A stretch of 64,000 nucleotides of DNA from Gyrodactylus bullatarudis. Lineage: Eukaryota; Platyhelminthes; Monogenea; Gyrodactylidea; Gyrodactylidae. The translations under genes and the position numbers were made by a program. Positions 1 through 10,500 of the stretch are shown here, piece after piece (position 1 is the stretch's first letter; the number at the start of each line of letters is the position of its first letter). The notes beneath the pieces were generated by a model. The model ran no database searches and was not told the DNA's origin. It was given only the letters and a program-made list of their open reading frames with translations. The stretch lies in assembly GCA_012064415.1 (NCBI GenBank), contig SSNU01000132.1, positions 1-64,000 of the forward strand, given 5' to 3'.

Positions 1-890
1 TTGTGTAAATGAGGCATGGAGTATTCGCAGTTCATTAGCAGTCATACATCATAAGAAGAACTGTATATGAACACTCATTATCTGCTCAGAATTTTCCATT
101 GTACAGATCTATTCTATTTATTTTTATATAATAAATGTTGCTATTTCAAACCAAAAAAAAATCCCTTTCCAACCTCTCCGAAATTAATTCAACAATCTTC
201 ACTATTCTAAAATTCTCTAAAACGCCACAACTAAGAATTAAGGCCTACAAATCCTTAGTTTTAAATAACTTTGGCTATTTAGCTCCGCTACTCACGAATC
301 TGACCCATACTCAGGCACGTGATTTAGAAAGAATTCAAGCATCCTTCTTATACTGGGTTTTTCCTGACCTTGATTCCTATAATGCTCGCATTTTGGTTTC
401 AGGTCTGAACCCTCTATGGATTAGAAGGTTGGCATTTTTATTTATTTAGTAAAAAATTTTATTGAGTCCTCTTCTATGATCGAGCATTTTAAGTCCTTAA
501 GAAGAGTAGTTTATGATGAACATTTCCTACTCTCAGCTTTTAACATGATTAAAGATAAATATGAAATTATGAACTGTGATAATCTTCACTCTATAAAGAC
601 CATCATGAGTCATATTCGCTCTAAAATAGACTATTCTATTACTCTATTATATCCCGATCTTCACTAAAATTCCAGAATGATTATTGTAAAAATTTTTGAG
701 ATTAACATGCCAGTTACAATTTACAAACTGATTCAATTGTCTCATGTGCGATATTTTAAAGATCACTCATCCAGTTATGATTTTTATTTTTTCAAGAAAA
801 CTAGATTAACATTTTTATTTATTTTTTATATTTTCCAATGTACATATTAATTACTCTATTTAATACAGATTATATTTCTAACAACAAAAA
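1..890 (+). mobile_element. LINE (non-LTR retrotransposon) remnant, copy A, 3' part
   Basis: Decayed 3' part of a non-LTR retrotransposon. The open stretch at 135-449 carries the typical region C-terminal to the reverse transcriptase: a KAYKSLVL block, then LERIQASFLYW, then a LNPLWIRR block. A second open piece in a shifted frame (476-667) continues it. The copy ends near 885 in an A-rich tail (acaacaaaaaaaac). The same blocks recur in copy B at 1336-1635 and 2455-2530, which is the main support. No intact ORF remains. The clade (jockey or R1-like) is inferred from general layout only. Confidence 0.7.
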
Positions 891-894
891 AAAC

Positions 895-2760
895 ATGGAT
901 TCTTATATGGGAAAAACACTTCGACTAACATGCTGGCATTCATGAATTATTCCCTCCCCCTTCTAAAATCAGATTATCACATTTTCATCCATTACCTAGA
1001 TATTTCAAAGGCATTCGACAAACTCAAATTCTCCTTCATAAAACAAAAACTTTTACAATATAATATTGACCACTATATTATTATTAACCTTATCATGTTT
1101 TTTCTCTGTAATAGAGTCCAATATGTAGAATTTAATAACACCACCAGTAGTCTAGAACGCATTAACTCAGGCGTTCCCCAAGGTTCCACTATTATATTTT
1201 TTTTTTCTCCCTGCAACCCTCCTTGAATCTCTTCTACTTCCTAGAGAAATTGTCTCCTTCACTTCAGATCTAGGTTTCTGTATTAACTCTAAACTGAAAA
1301 TTAACCCTCACTCTAACCTGCCTAAAATAAACTCCATGATCATGGCCATTCTTAAATTTTCGAAATCTCTATCCTTAAGAATAAAGGCGTATATGTCATT
1401 AGTGCTCACACACTTTGACTGTATCTCACCCCTTTTAATTAACTTAACTATTGACCAGGCTAGATATATCGAAAGAATTCAAAGTAGATTTCTTTATTCT
1501 CTCAACCCTGAACTAAATTCATACAATGCTTACATTTCGGCGTCTGGCCTCAATCCTTTATGTGTCCGTCGTTACGCTTTCATCATAAAAAATTCTCTGA
1601 TTCTTCGATCAGAATTGAAAGGTCTTACAATCTAAGATATATGTCATATGAATATAACTACAGCTATTCTCGATGAATTTGGGGATTCATGATTTTTACA
1701 AAAATCTCATTTTTTCATCAAGGTATCGAAAATTTTGAAAGATTTTTTGGTAACTGATTCAAAATGTACACTTTTACTGAATTGAGAAAAAAAAATTGGA
1801 AAAAAGTTTTTTTGGAAAATTTTAGAGAAATTTTAAAATTCGAGATGGCGCGATTTTTAAAATTTTTTTTAACTTTGAGTTGAAAATTTTTGTTGATTTC
1901 AAGGTCTGAGAGGAATCAAACGTTATTTTTCAGGATCATCATTAGACAAAGAAAATATTTACTCTTATTCATAATCGGTAATTACGCACACTATTTACGT
2001 GCGAAAGTTCACTTCCTATTTTTCGATCATTTTTACTGCTTGGAAAATGTTAAAATAAGGTGATCCAAGATCATTTCAAAATGAATAAGAGTAAATTTTT
2101 TCTTTGTCTAATGATGATCCTGAAAAATAACGTTTGATTCCTCTCAGACCATGAAATCAACAAAAATTTTCAACTCAAAGTTTAAAAAAATTTAAAAAAT
2201 CGCGCCATCTCGAATTTTAAAATTTCTCTAAAATTTTCCAAAAAAACTTTTTTCCAATTTTTTTTTCTCAATTCAGTAAAAGTGTACATTTTGAATCAGT
2301 TACAAAAAAATCTTTCAAAATTTTCGATACCTTGATGAAAAAATGAGATTTTTGTAAAAATCATGAATTCCCAAATTCATTGAGAATAGCTTTACTTACT
2401 CTCTACCTATAATAAACGATAAATATGACTAATCTAATTGTGACAACCTAAACTCGATTAAAAATATTATGAAACATATTTGATCTAAAATCGACTACAC
2501 CTACACTCTCCTATATCCTGATCTTCATTGAGTAGAAACTACCAAGTGCTATTCGATTAAACTTTTCAGATTTACATCCAACACTAAACCATCGAAGATG
2601 TTTTACTCCAAAAGTCAATTCGATCGCAATCAAAAACCCTTTCAAGACTATGTTTGCATCCTTATAAAGCATTAAATGATTTACTATTTATTTGTATTCT
2701 CCATTAGTATTTTGATGCATTTCTTATTTTTCATTATAGATTTTATTTCAACAAAAAAAA
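895..2760 (+). mobile_element. LINE remnant, copy B, split by a foldback element
   Basis: Second copy of the same LINE, in the same orientation. 930-1226 encodes a reverse-transcriptase piece with a YLDISKAFDK block (palm aspartate) and GVPQGS. 1336-1635 repeats the KAYMSLVL / IERIQSRFLYS / LNPLCVRR region of copy A. The coding remnant is interrupted at 1661-2392 by a foldback transposon and resumes at about 2400-2530, where the tail matches 598-668 of copy A. It ends near 2755 in an A-rich run (caacaaaaaaaac). It has frameshifts and internal loss, and the YADD box is not visible. It is a pseudogene of the element. Confidence 0.75.
1661..2392. mobile_element. 732-bp foldback (long-hairpin) transposon inserted in LINE copy B
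   Basis: Two arms of about 312 bp (1661-1973 and 2082-2392) are inverted copies with only a handful of differences, around a loop of about 108 bp. The outer ends read CAGCTATTCTC and, on the other strand, AAGCTATTCTC. Each is flanked by TA (1659-1660 and 2393-2394), which fits a Tc1/mariner-type target. There is no coding capacity. Partial relatives lie at 29955-30350 and 62100-62420. High arm identity suggests recent activity or gene conversion between arms. Confidence 0.85.
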
Positions 2761-2899
2761 CTGACAGGGGTTAATAAATGCAATCAAATCATCGATACCA
2801 AACGCTGCACATTCTTACTGTCTTTAACTTGATGAAGATTGTCTTCTCACACCTATATGTTAGAGTTCGGATATGCAAGTGTCAATTCCATAAGTGAGT

Positions 2900-3055
2900 C
2901 AAATAATATTCAACTCACGGTGGCAGATGTATACGCGTTTCGGCCTTATTAGGACTCGTCAGTACACCATAGCCTGTATTCGAACCCGGGTCTTCAACGT
3001 TGTGAGGCAACGCTTCTAATCACTAGGCAAGAACCCCCGTTCGTCTCCTATCTAA
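2900..3055 (-). mobile_element. tRNA-derived SINE with hammerhead-like module
   Basis: Read on the minus strand from about 3053, the element has a pol III box A-like TGCCTAGTGATTAG and a box B-like GGTTCGAATAC, the mark of a tRNA-derived SINE head. It is followed by a hammerhead ribozyme-like core (2934-2962) and a tail with GAGTTGAATATT. A second head (3134-3182, plus strand) shares the tRNA part. The family is not one I can name. Confidence 0.65.
2917..2971 (-). ncRNA. hammerhead ribozyme-like motif (type I), slightly degraded
   Basis: On the minus strand the invariant boxes appear in order: CTGACGA, a short stem II (GTCC / GGCC), CGAAA, a short stem III, then ATC as cleavage triplet. Stem I can form between TGGTGTA before the core and TGCCACC after the cleavage site, with one bulged C. 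Two lesions are visible: a U-C mismatch in stem II and a C-A mismatch in the three-pair stem III. The lesions and the very short stem III make in vivo cleavage doubtful; the motif itself is hard to explain by chance. Confidence 0.6.
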
Positions 3056-3133
3056 TTTTTTCTAATTTCTACTTTGTGCTTATTCAAAAAAACCAGTGTG
3101 TAGGTGGTGTCAATACTATGGGAGTGTTGAGTG

Positions 3134-3182
3134 ATAGGAGACGAACGGGGTTCTGGCCTAGTGGTTAGAAGCGTTGCCTCAC
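3134..3182 (+). mobile_element. SINE head fragment, inverted relative to 2900-3055
   Basis: The sequence around TGGCCTAGTGGTTAGAAG and GTTGCCTCAC matches the tRNA-like head of the neighbouring SINE on the opposite strand, with a better preserved box A. It stops after GCCTCAC and continues into unrelated A-rich DNA, so box B and the ribozyme part are missing. Confidence 0.6.
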
Positions 3183-3189
3183 AAAAAAT

Positions 3190-4583
3190 AATTAAATCAT
3201 CGTTTGTAATCAGCATAAGAATGCTTTTAAGGTTAATGATGGAATCGCTCAAGTCATCAGTCGTTAATATTAGACTTAAAGAATCTTTGTTTAATTTTTT
3301 GAAATTGGTCTTTGCTTAAAGAAGATCAATCAAGGTTTAGAACTAAGTGAATAGGGGGGTACTTTTAATTTCAAAACTTTAAACTTGAAGTGTTGATCTT
3401 TTAAAATCGTACAGCATACCTCCTTAAAATTTCCATTTCAATTATAAAATTTGAAATGATATATTTTGATAGGGTAGAAACATTTTAATTAAATTATGGA
3501 AAAAAATACTTTTTGATAAATGTTTTTTCCTTCAACATAAAAGAAAAATGTTTTTTTCTGATATCACACAGCCCGGTTGGTTTGTTTACGACACTATAAA
3601 TAATATCTATCAAACAATTCATTTAGCACTTTGAAAGGTTTTATATCTGTTAGTTTTACTTTGGCGTAAATTTCTTATTGACATGTCCAATTTCTATCAA
3701 CTTTAACTTCTGCAAATACAGCAAAACCATTGAAAAAGCAGTCGTGAAACAATGATTGAAATCTTCATTTTTCCTGTCACTTACAAAAATCATCTTTGTA
3801 ATTTTTTAAATATACGTCTTGATATCGAATATAACTAAACTATCGCGAATTGAGAAAAGTGTGAAACATTCCATGTTATCTAGACCCCAAGACAACGTTA
3901 TATGCACATAAAGTTTTATTAAGTTAAAATAGAAGATCAAATTCTACTGCTACTTCGTGTAATTAAAAGGTGATTTTGAATTTTAAACTTTCGAATCGTT
4001 AATTCATTGACACTACACTCATATTAATACTGTTTTTGGATCCTATATTTCATATTCTGTCTATCATATACTAAGATATAATAGACCCTGAATATATTCA
4101 TCATGTATTGAAATGTACATAAATGTATACTTGGTGCATAGGAAACTATTCGCATTTACATACACAAATGATTTGATGTAAATGAATTTGATCTATTCCT
4201 TTCGCGTCTATTCTGAGCGTATACAATATTCTTTTCATTAAACATGATAAATTCAGATATATATTTAAGAAGAAAAATATTTAAATTTCTCTTAGGGTTA
4301 ACCATTTAGTCAGAGGAGAGTGAAAAGACAGATTATATAATAATTAATTGTAGTAAAATTTTATTTTCTATTGGCTGGCACATTGTGACAATAACAAATT
4401 TATTAAAATTATCAACACACAAATAAGTATCTGGGATTTAAATTGTGTAAAGAAGAAAAACACTTATCATCAACAACATGTACAAATTATTTGATTGAAA
4501 TAATAACAAAGGATAGAAATTGGAATTAAAACATAAAAAAATAATAAATTGTAAGTATTTCTTGGTAATTTCAAATAGAGATA
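3190..4583. other. intergenic DNA upstream of muscleblind
   Basis: AT-rich, with stops in all frames. I see no gene, tRNA or clear repeat. It should hold the promoter and any 5' non-coding exon of muscleblind, but no core promoter element can be supported. An acceptor-like tttcaaatag at about 4570 suggests the first coding exon may be preceded by an untranslated exon. Confidence 0.4.
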
Positions 4584-7500
4584 ATGTTGAATGCACCTAT
4601 TTATTTCCCCTACACTGGACAGACAATGACACCTAATGGAAATACATCAACTTCGCCAGTCACAACAGCAACGACATCTCCTTCATCGGGTGCCAATTCG
4701 TCATCAGTCCGGTCGATTTTACAAGCAGCCACGATGAAAGATTCACGCTGGTTAACACTTGAAGTATGCCGTCAATATCAGAGGAATGCATGTACTCGAG
4801 ATGAGAACGAATGCAAATTCGCTCATCCACCAAGCCATGTTGAAATTCAATATGGTAGAGTTATGTGTTGCTATGATTCGATTAAGGTGAGTTTTTTTCT
4901 CTTATTTATTTCTATATTGTAAACAAACAGAGAATTTTAGCTCGCAGTTTTCTTTTCGTTTTTTTCTCTGATTTGTGAAAAATAAAATATTGTTACAAAC
5001 GAGTTTGAGTTTTGCATTCGATAAAATTTCACATCGAAATACAATGTCGAGAACACAAACAAATATCCATTTTGGTTAATGAATGAATGAATGAATGTTT
5101 GTTGGGTTTTTGAGTTATTTGAGAAAGTCAGCTTAATTGTCATAAATTATGCATTTCTTTTGTTTGATAAAAAAGCTGAAACGTGTGAGAATCATCATAT
5201 ACTTGATCGATCTTGTATTTCTCTGGTACATTTTAGGATGACTCATTATTTACTGTGATAATAATGTAACGGGCTGGTTGGAAAGTAGACTAATTTATGT
5301 CATAAATATAGTCTGAAAGTTGAACTGACATGTTTTTTTCTAATTCTCAGACCTGTCCAAGATTGAAATAAGAAAATAATGTTATTTTACCATGAGAATA
5401 TATATCTAATAATTTCGTTTGAATAATTATAATTATCCAAACATTAACCAGAAAAAGATTGATTTATTTCAACTAAATCTCATCACGAAGCTACAACTTA
5501 TTATTTTAACATTACAAAAACAAACTTGTTATTGTTTATAATAATTCTTATTTTCTTCAAAAGTGTAAAACTTTTACAGACTTGTGAGACTTCCTTTTCA
5601 TTTTACTACTTGAATTGTTTTGGGAAAAATAGATATAAAGAAAATAAATGTATAAAATCGATAAAACATGGTTTCAGATAAATTCACAAAAAAACTATAT
5701 AAGGAATAAACTACATTTTGTTATTCCAAATGCTACCATCCCAAAAAAATGTACTATACAGTTGTACTACTTCTTCAGTACGAAACTTGTGTGTTATTTC
5801 ATAGTATTGTTTGTTAAAATATGAAAATAATTACGATAATTTGAAGGGAAAAAGCAATTAGAAAATACAATTGAAATTGTTGGAATGAAAGTGAATTTAT
5901 TGAAATAAGCAAATATTTTCTAAATCAATTTTCTTGTTATCTAGAATTTGAGTAGAAATCTGTTTAATTAGATGAGAATGAATTACTAAAATGTCAAGAA
6001 TTAGGATTATTAGCCCTTTTGGTACTGAGCCCATTTCCATATTGTGATAAAAATCCTAAATTTAGTAATGAAAACTATTTCGCCAAAAATATTACTAATG
6101 CAAAATGGACGTATAGTTCCATCAGCACCGAATATATTAAATATTAACATTATGACTAAATGAGTGAAGAAGCCAGTTTTTCGGTAAGAACCTTGCCCAT
6201 TTCATCACGACGGTATATGAAAATCTCTTCTTTTGGTCACAGATTAATAGGAATTTTAAGCGTTTTCAATACTTTCTGAAAGAATCTTTTCAATTTTTGT
6301 TCTTAAGCTTAGACACGAAACAAAATTGATCGAATGAGATTAACAAAAATATAAATGCTAAAAGTTTGAAAATGCTTGTTGTAACGATTTAAAAATATCA
6401 CGATAATTATTTTACTGAATTTAGAAGCGGTTTCAGTAATTTTACGATATTCAAACCTGATGCTAAACTAAATAACCAAATTGAAGGGGTCCTTTTTTTT
6501 GGTTAATAATTATTAATTAAATTAATAATTATAATTTTCAGTTCTCAGCATATCAAATTAATATTAATACGATATTTATCTAGAACTATTATTGATTTTT
6601 GAACTCATGAGGAAGTTTAGAGAAAATAAACGTATTTCTAGTCACCAGGATTTTTAAGTAACAAGTTTAATATACTTTCAGATCATTTTATTAATACTAG
6701 CAAGATTAACCCCTTCGATCCCAGAGGTCGTATACAACCTCTAAATCAACAGTTTTAAGCGATCGCTGCATTTTAACGGGTTCGAAGGGGTTAACTGAAT
6801 TGCCAGGGAGTCTTGAGACTATCTAGAAACCCTTCCATAGTCCATCTTAGTTAAGTTCGATTGGAATAGACAATAATTAGGAATATTAGGAAAATTTCAA
6901 TTGAATTACATTTTTCTTCTATTTGAAGTGATATCAATAAAAATCTGTAGAAATAGACCGAAACTAGAATTCTTTCTCCTTTTAAGGAAATATGGCTATA
7001 TATTGAATATCGAATGGTTTTGTGTTCACTCATGCTTCACTGTCATACAAGAGATAAGTAAACATCAAATTCCTTTTTGTTTTAAAAAAAAGATTGAATT
7101 GATAAAATCTACTGACGATGTCAGTTTAATCCATTTCCCCCTTACCTATCAAGGTTACTTTAATCAATGTTGCCTATTTTGTTGGCTCATTATTGTGGCT
7201 AGTTCTTTGTGTGAGTTCCATCCGAAACAAATAAACAAAATTGACTGATTTGACTCTAGGATATCGAATTGGATGGATAAAATAGTAGGGTTTGATTATT
7301 TTTTTAAATCTCTTTCTCCCAGATTTTGGGGAGTAATCAATAATATCCTTGCAAGCATCTATTCGATTCTTTAGGGTTTGTTATTTAATTACATAGTCTA
7401 GCAAAAACTTTTGTACTCACTGAGATTGTGGCAGTATGCTCATCAGATCGTAATAATAAGATTATTTGAATTTTTTATCGTGTGGATTAAAATTTGTGTT

Positions 7501-10500
7501 TTAGCTCTTTTTTGCTCTAAAATTCTAAAAAGGTAGAAATTATCTACAACTCATTGCGTCACACTTCTGAGCGGTCTTGTCTAATTTAGAAGCTAGAAAG
7601 ATTCTTTTGAATTTCAATTATTTTGCTAAAGTAAAAAAAGTCAAGTCTCTTTTTGAAGCTGGAGAACTTTCTTACATTGGCATATGTGTGAAAATAAGAC
7701 AAGATGAATTAACCACATAAAATAAGCCCAAAGTAATACTTCAAATTTAATACGTTTTCTTCAAGTTTTTTAGAGATGCATGAAAAGATATTTCGGAGCC
7801 AAGTTTGGTGGAGTTATCTTTAATAATAATTATAATTGAGGGTGAATTTAGTTAATTTGGAAAATTTCGTCCAAGTCTATGCTATTTTTTCAAACAAAAT
7901 TGAATAAATTAGTAATTCAAGTGATAAAATATACAGGAGGCGAACCAAATGGGTGGTGGAGTGGTTATTAGACATCTATTTTATTCTTTTATGTTTTATA
8001 TCTATTTTTTCACGAAACAAAAAGGAACATCAATTATGATCTGTTAGAAAAGGTAAGATACAAGCAGTTTTCCTAACCTTCTTTTGGTGGACGATATATG
8101 AAATAAATCCTTCCAAGTGAAGATAGATTGGGTCTTAACCATATTCTCATGTGACATTTAACGGGTTATATCTTTGAAAAGAACTATCTATCTTATTGAG
8201 AGGGAATTAATTCAATTAAGGTCATTGAAACTCTGATAAACTATATAGACTTGCGTAATTTAACTCCATTTTTCATCTGAATTATATGTACATACACACA
8301 CGTAAAATATGAACTGCAATTCATTCAATATTGCACATTCATTCATTCTTTTTTAAGGATTATCATTGAACACAACAAAAGAAGATTGAACCAATCATAT
8401 TGTGTGTATTGATTCAGAGGATACATACCATGTTTCTCTGTGTTTCTTCCCTAATAACCATATTTGAATTACAGTGTTTCTGTACTGAATTTTTTACATC
8501 TGGCTAACGTATTTTCAAATCTTATATCATAGTTGTAAGGAATACTAAGAACATCTGGTTACAAATAGAAAGAATCTTCGATATGCTAGCAGTTTGAAAA
8601 TGAAATTTAAATAAAATTCGTTAGCTTTAATTAAGTCATGGATAAATAGAAATTATCAAGGGAAAATTCTTTCTCTACAGCACATAAACACTCCATAAAC
8701 GAAATGGTAACCTCTCACACGAATATCTCTCAAAAAGAGTCGTTAATTATGTACTTTATTCTTAAAAAGTTATCTTTTCCTAATGTTTCAAATCCGTTTA
8801 TTCTAAGATTTCGATCCATACCTGAGATAAACTCTTACAAGATTTTTTACATTTTGTTTTAATGAATCCACGTAAATACCACGCATCAAATTCAAATCAG
8901 TTTCAATTTGGAAAAAAAATATTTTTGGCATTGTTTTTCATCTCTCTACTACAAAATTCCTTAGATTTTTCCTTCAATTTTTCAAGATAATAAAACTAAA
9001 TTCAACCACTTATGGATGAATTATAATAATTATCCCAAGATGAATAAACAAATACTTTATATTTCTCCATTCATTTTTGCAGAGAATGATATAAAAATGA
9101 ATTTTTATTTTCAGGAACAATTAAACCCATCTCTCTTCATACCAAAAAATGTGGGGTGTTTATATTTGTATGAGTGTTCAAAAATGTAGATCAATAATAA
9201 TTATTTTTCAAATATCTATGTATACATTTAGCTATTCTGGAAAAGCATTCTATTATTAAAACCAACATTTCGTTTATCATATTTGTATACTGAATCAGTA
9301 TTACTGATATATTATAATTAAAAGGTTTAAAAGAAATCACACAAACAGTAATTTCTTAAGAATAATTTATCTCTTTTTTCATTCATTTTTCTTCCTTTTA
9401 AATAGTTTTTGTGGTTATTAAAATTATTGAACTATCGCCCAATCTCAAGATTATCAAGTCCAAAATAAATAAATATAAATCGAATTTGGTTAAGATTTTT
9501 TACAATCTATATAGATCAGGAGGCCCATTTTCATCATATTAAGAAAAAAAATTCAATTTTTATGAAAATCATGCCATATCAGTGTGAGATTCCTATTTTT
9601 CTGAACTGATTTTTTTTCATTTCAAATTGAAAGAAGAATCAAGAGTTTTTTTAGAATCACGATTAGACAAGGTAACTGATTATCACCCGATAATAATTAC
9701 ACTCTCAAATGTTTATTAAAAGTGATTTTATTTTCTTATCTTCAAGTTTCAATACTTTTTAATGTGTCATTCCGAATTATGCTGAAATTTCATAGAATTT
9801 TCAATGACTTTTATGCTGAAATAAGTGAGACTTGGATGATTGAAAAGCGAATTTCTTCGTTAAAATTAATAATAATAAGCTTTTTCTGTCTATTCTGCAT
9901 TCTAAATAGATATGAATACATTTTTTGTTGTTGTTTACATGTTCGCGAAAAAGAAGAATAAAAATATATATTACTATTTCTGATACTAATAGAGAACAAA
10001 TTGTAACCATGTATAGATTCTTTGAATTTTTCTTCTACTTTCGGAATTATTCAAGCACAACGCGTCGATGAGTTGACAATTCATTCACTACAGCAAAATC
10101 TTCTTTTGACTCTTTGTATGCAGAAGAGTGCGAGAGTAACTTTTTTGGCAATTTCATCTAGGATTTCCATGGTAAACTCTTCTGCTTTGTTTAATTCCTT
10201 TGTTGATTTGATTACATTTTTTGAGAAATTATGCTAATTTTTCTATCTCTCACTCTTTTCTTCTTTTTCTTCTAGAAAATTATGTTAATCTTTATGAAGA
10301 AATTTACATCAAACATGATGGATTGTCTCAAACTTGCATTTCTTGCCATGCAAGCATATTAGCCAATAAAAATTCAAATTGATTTCTTATCGACCTGAAT
10401 ACTAGTAATCTTGTTCCATGTTTACCTTTTTATGATATTTACGTTTTTACACAAACTTGCACAAAATTTGTAATTTCCATTGAGTGAACATCTTGATCAT

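Noticed and set aside
6901..7248. 115-codon open frame in muscleblind intron 1
   Set aside because: Composition is Phe/Ile/Leu-rich as expected from AT-rich noise, there is no domain or splice context, and it overlaps a similar chance frame on the other strand.
9722..10237. Cluster of short open frames on both strands
   Set aside because: Mutually overlapping, Phe/Ile-rich, without motifs; treated as chance in AT-rich intron DNA.
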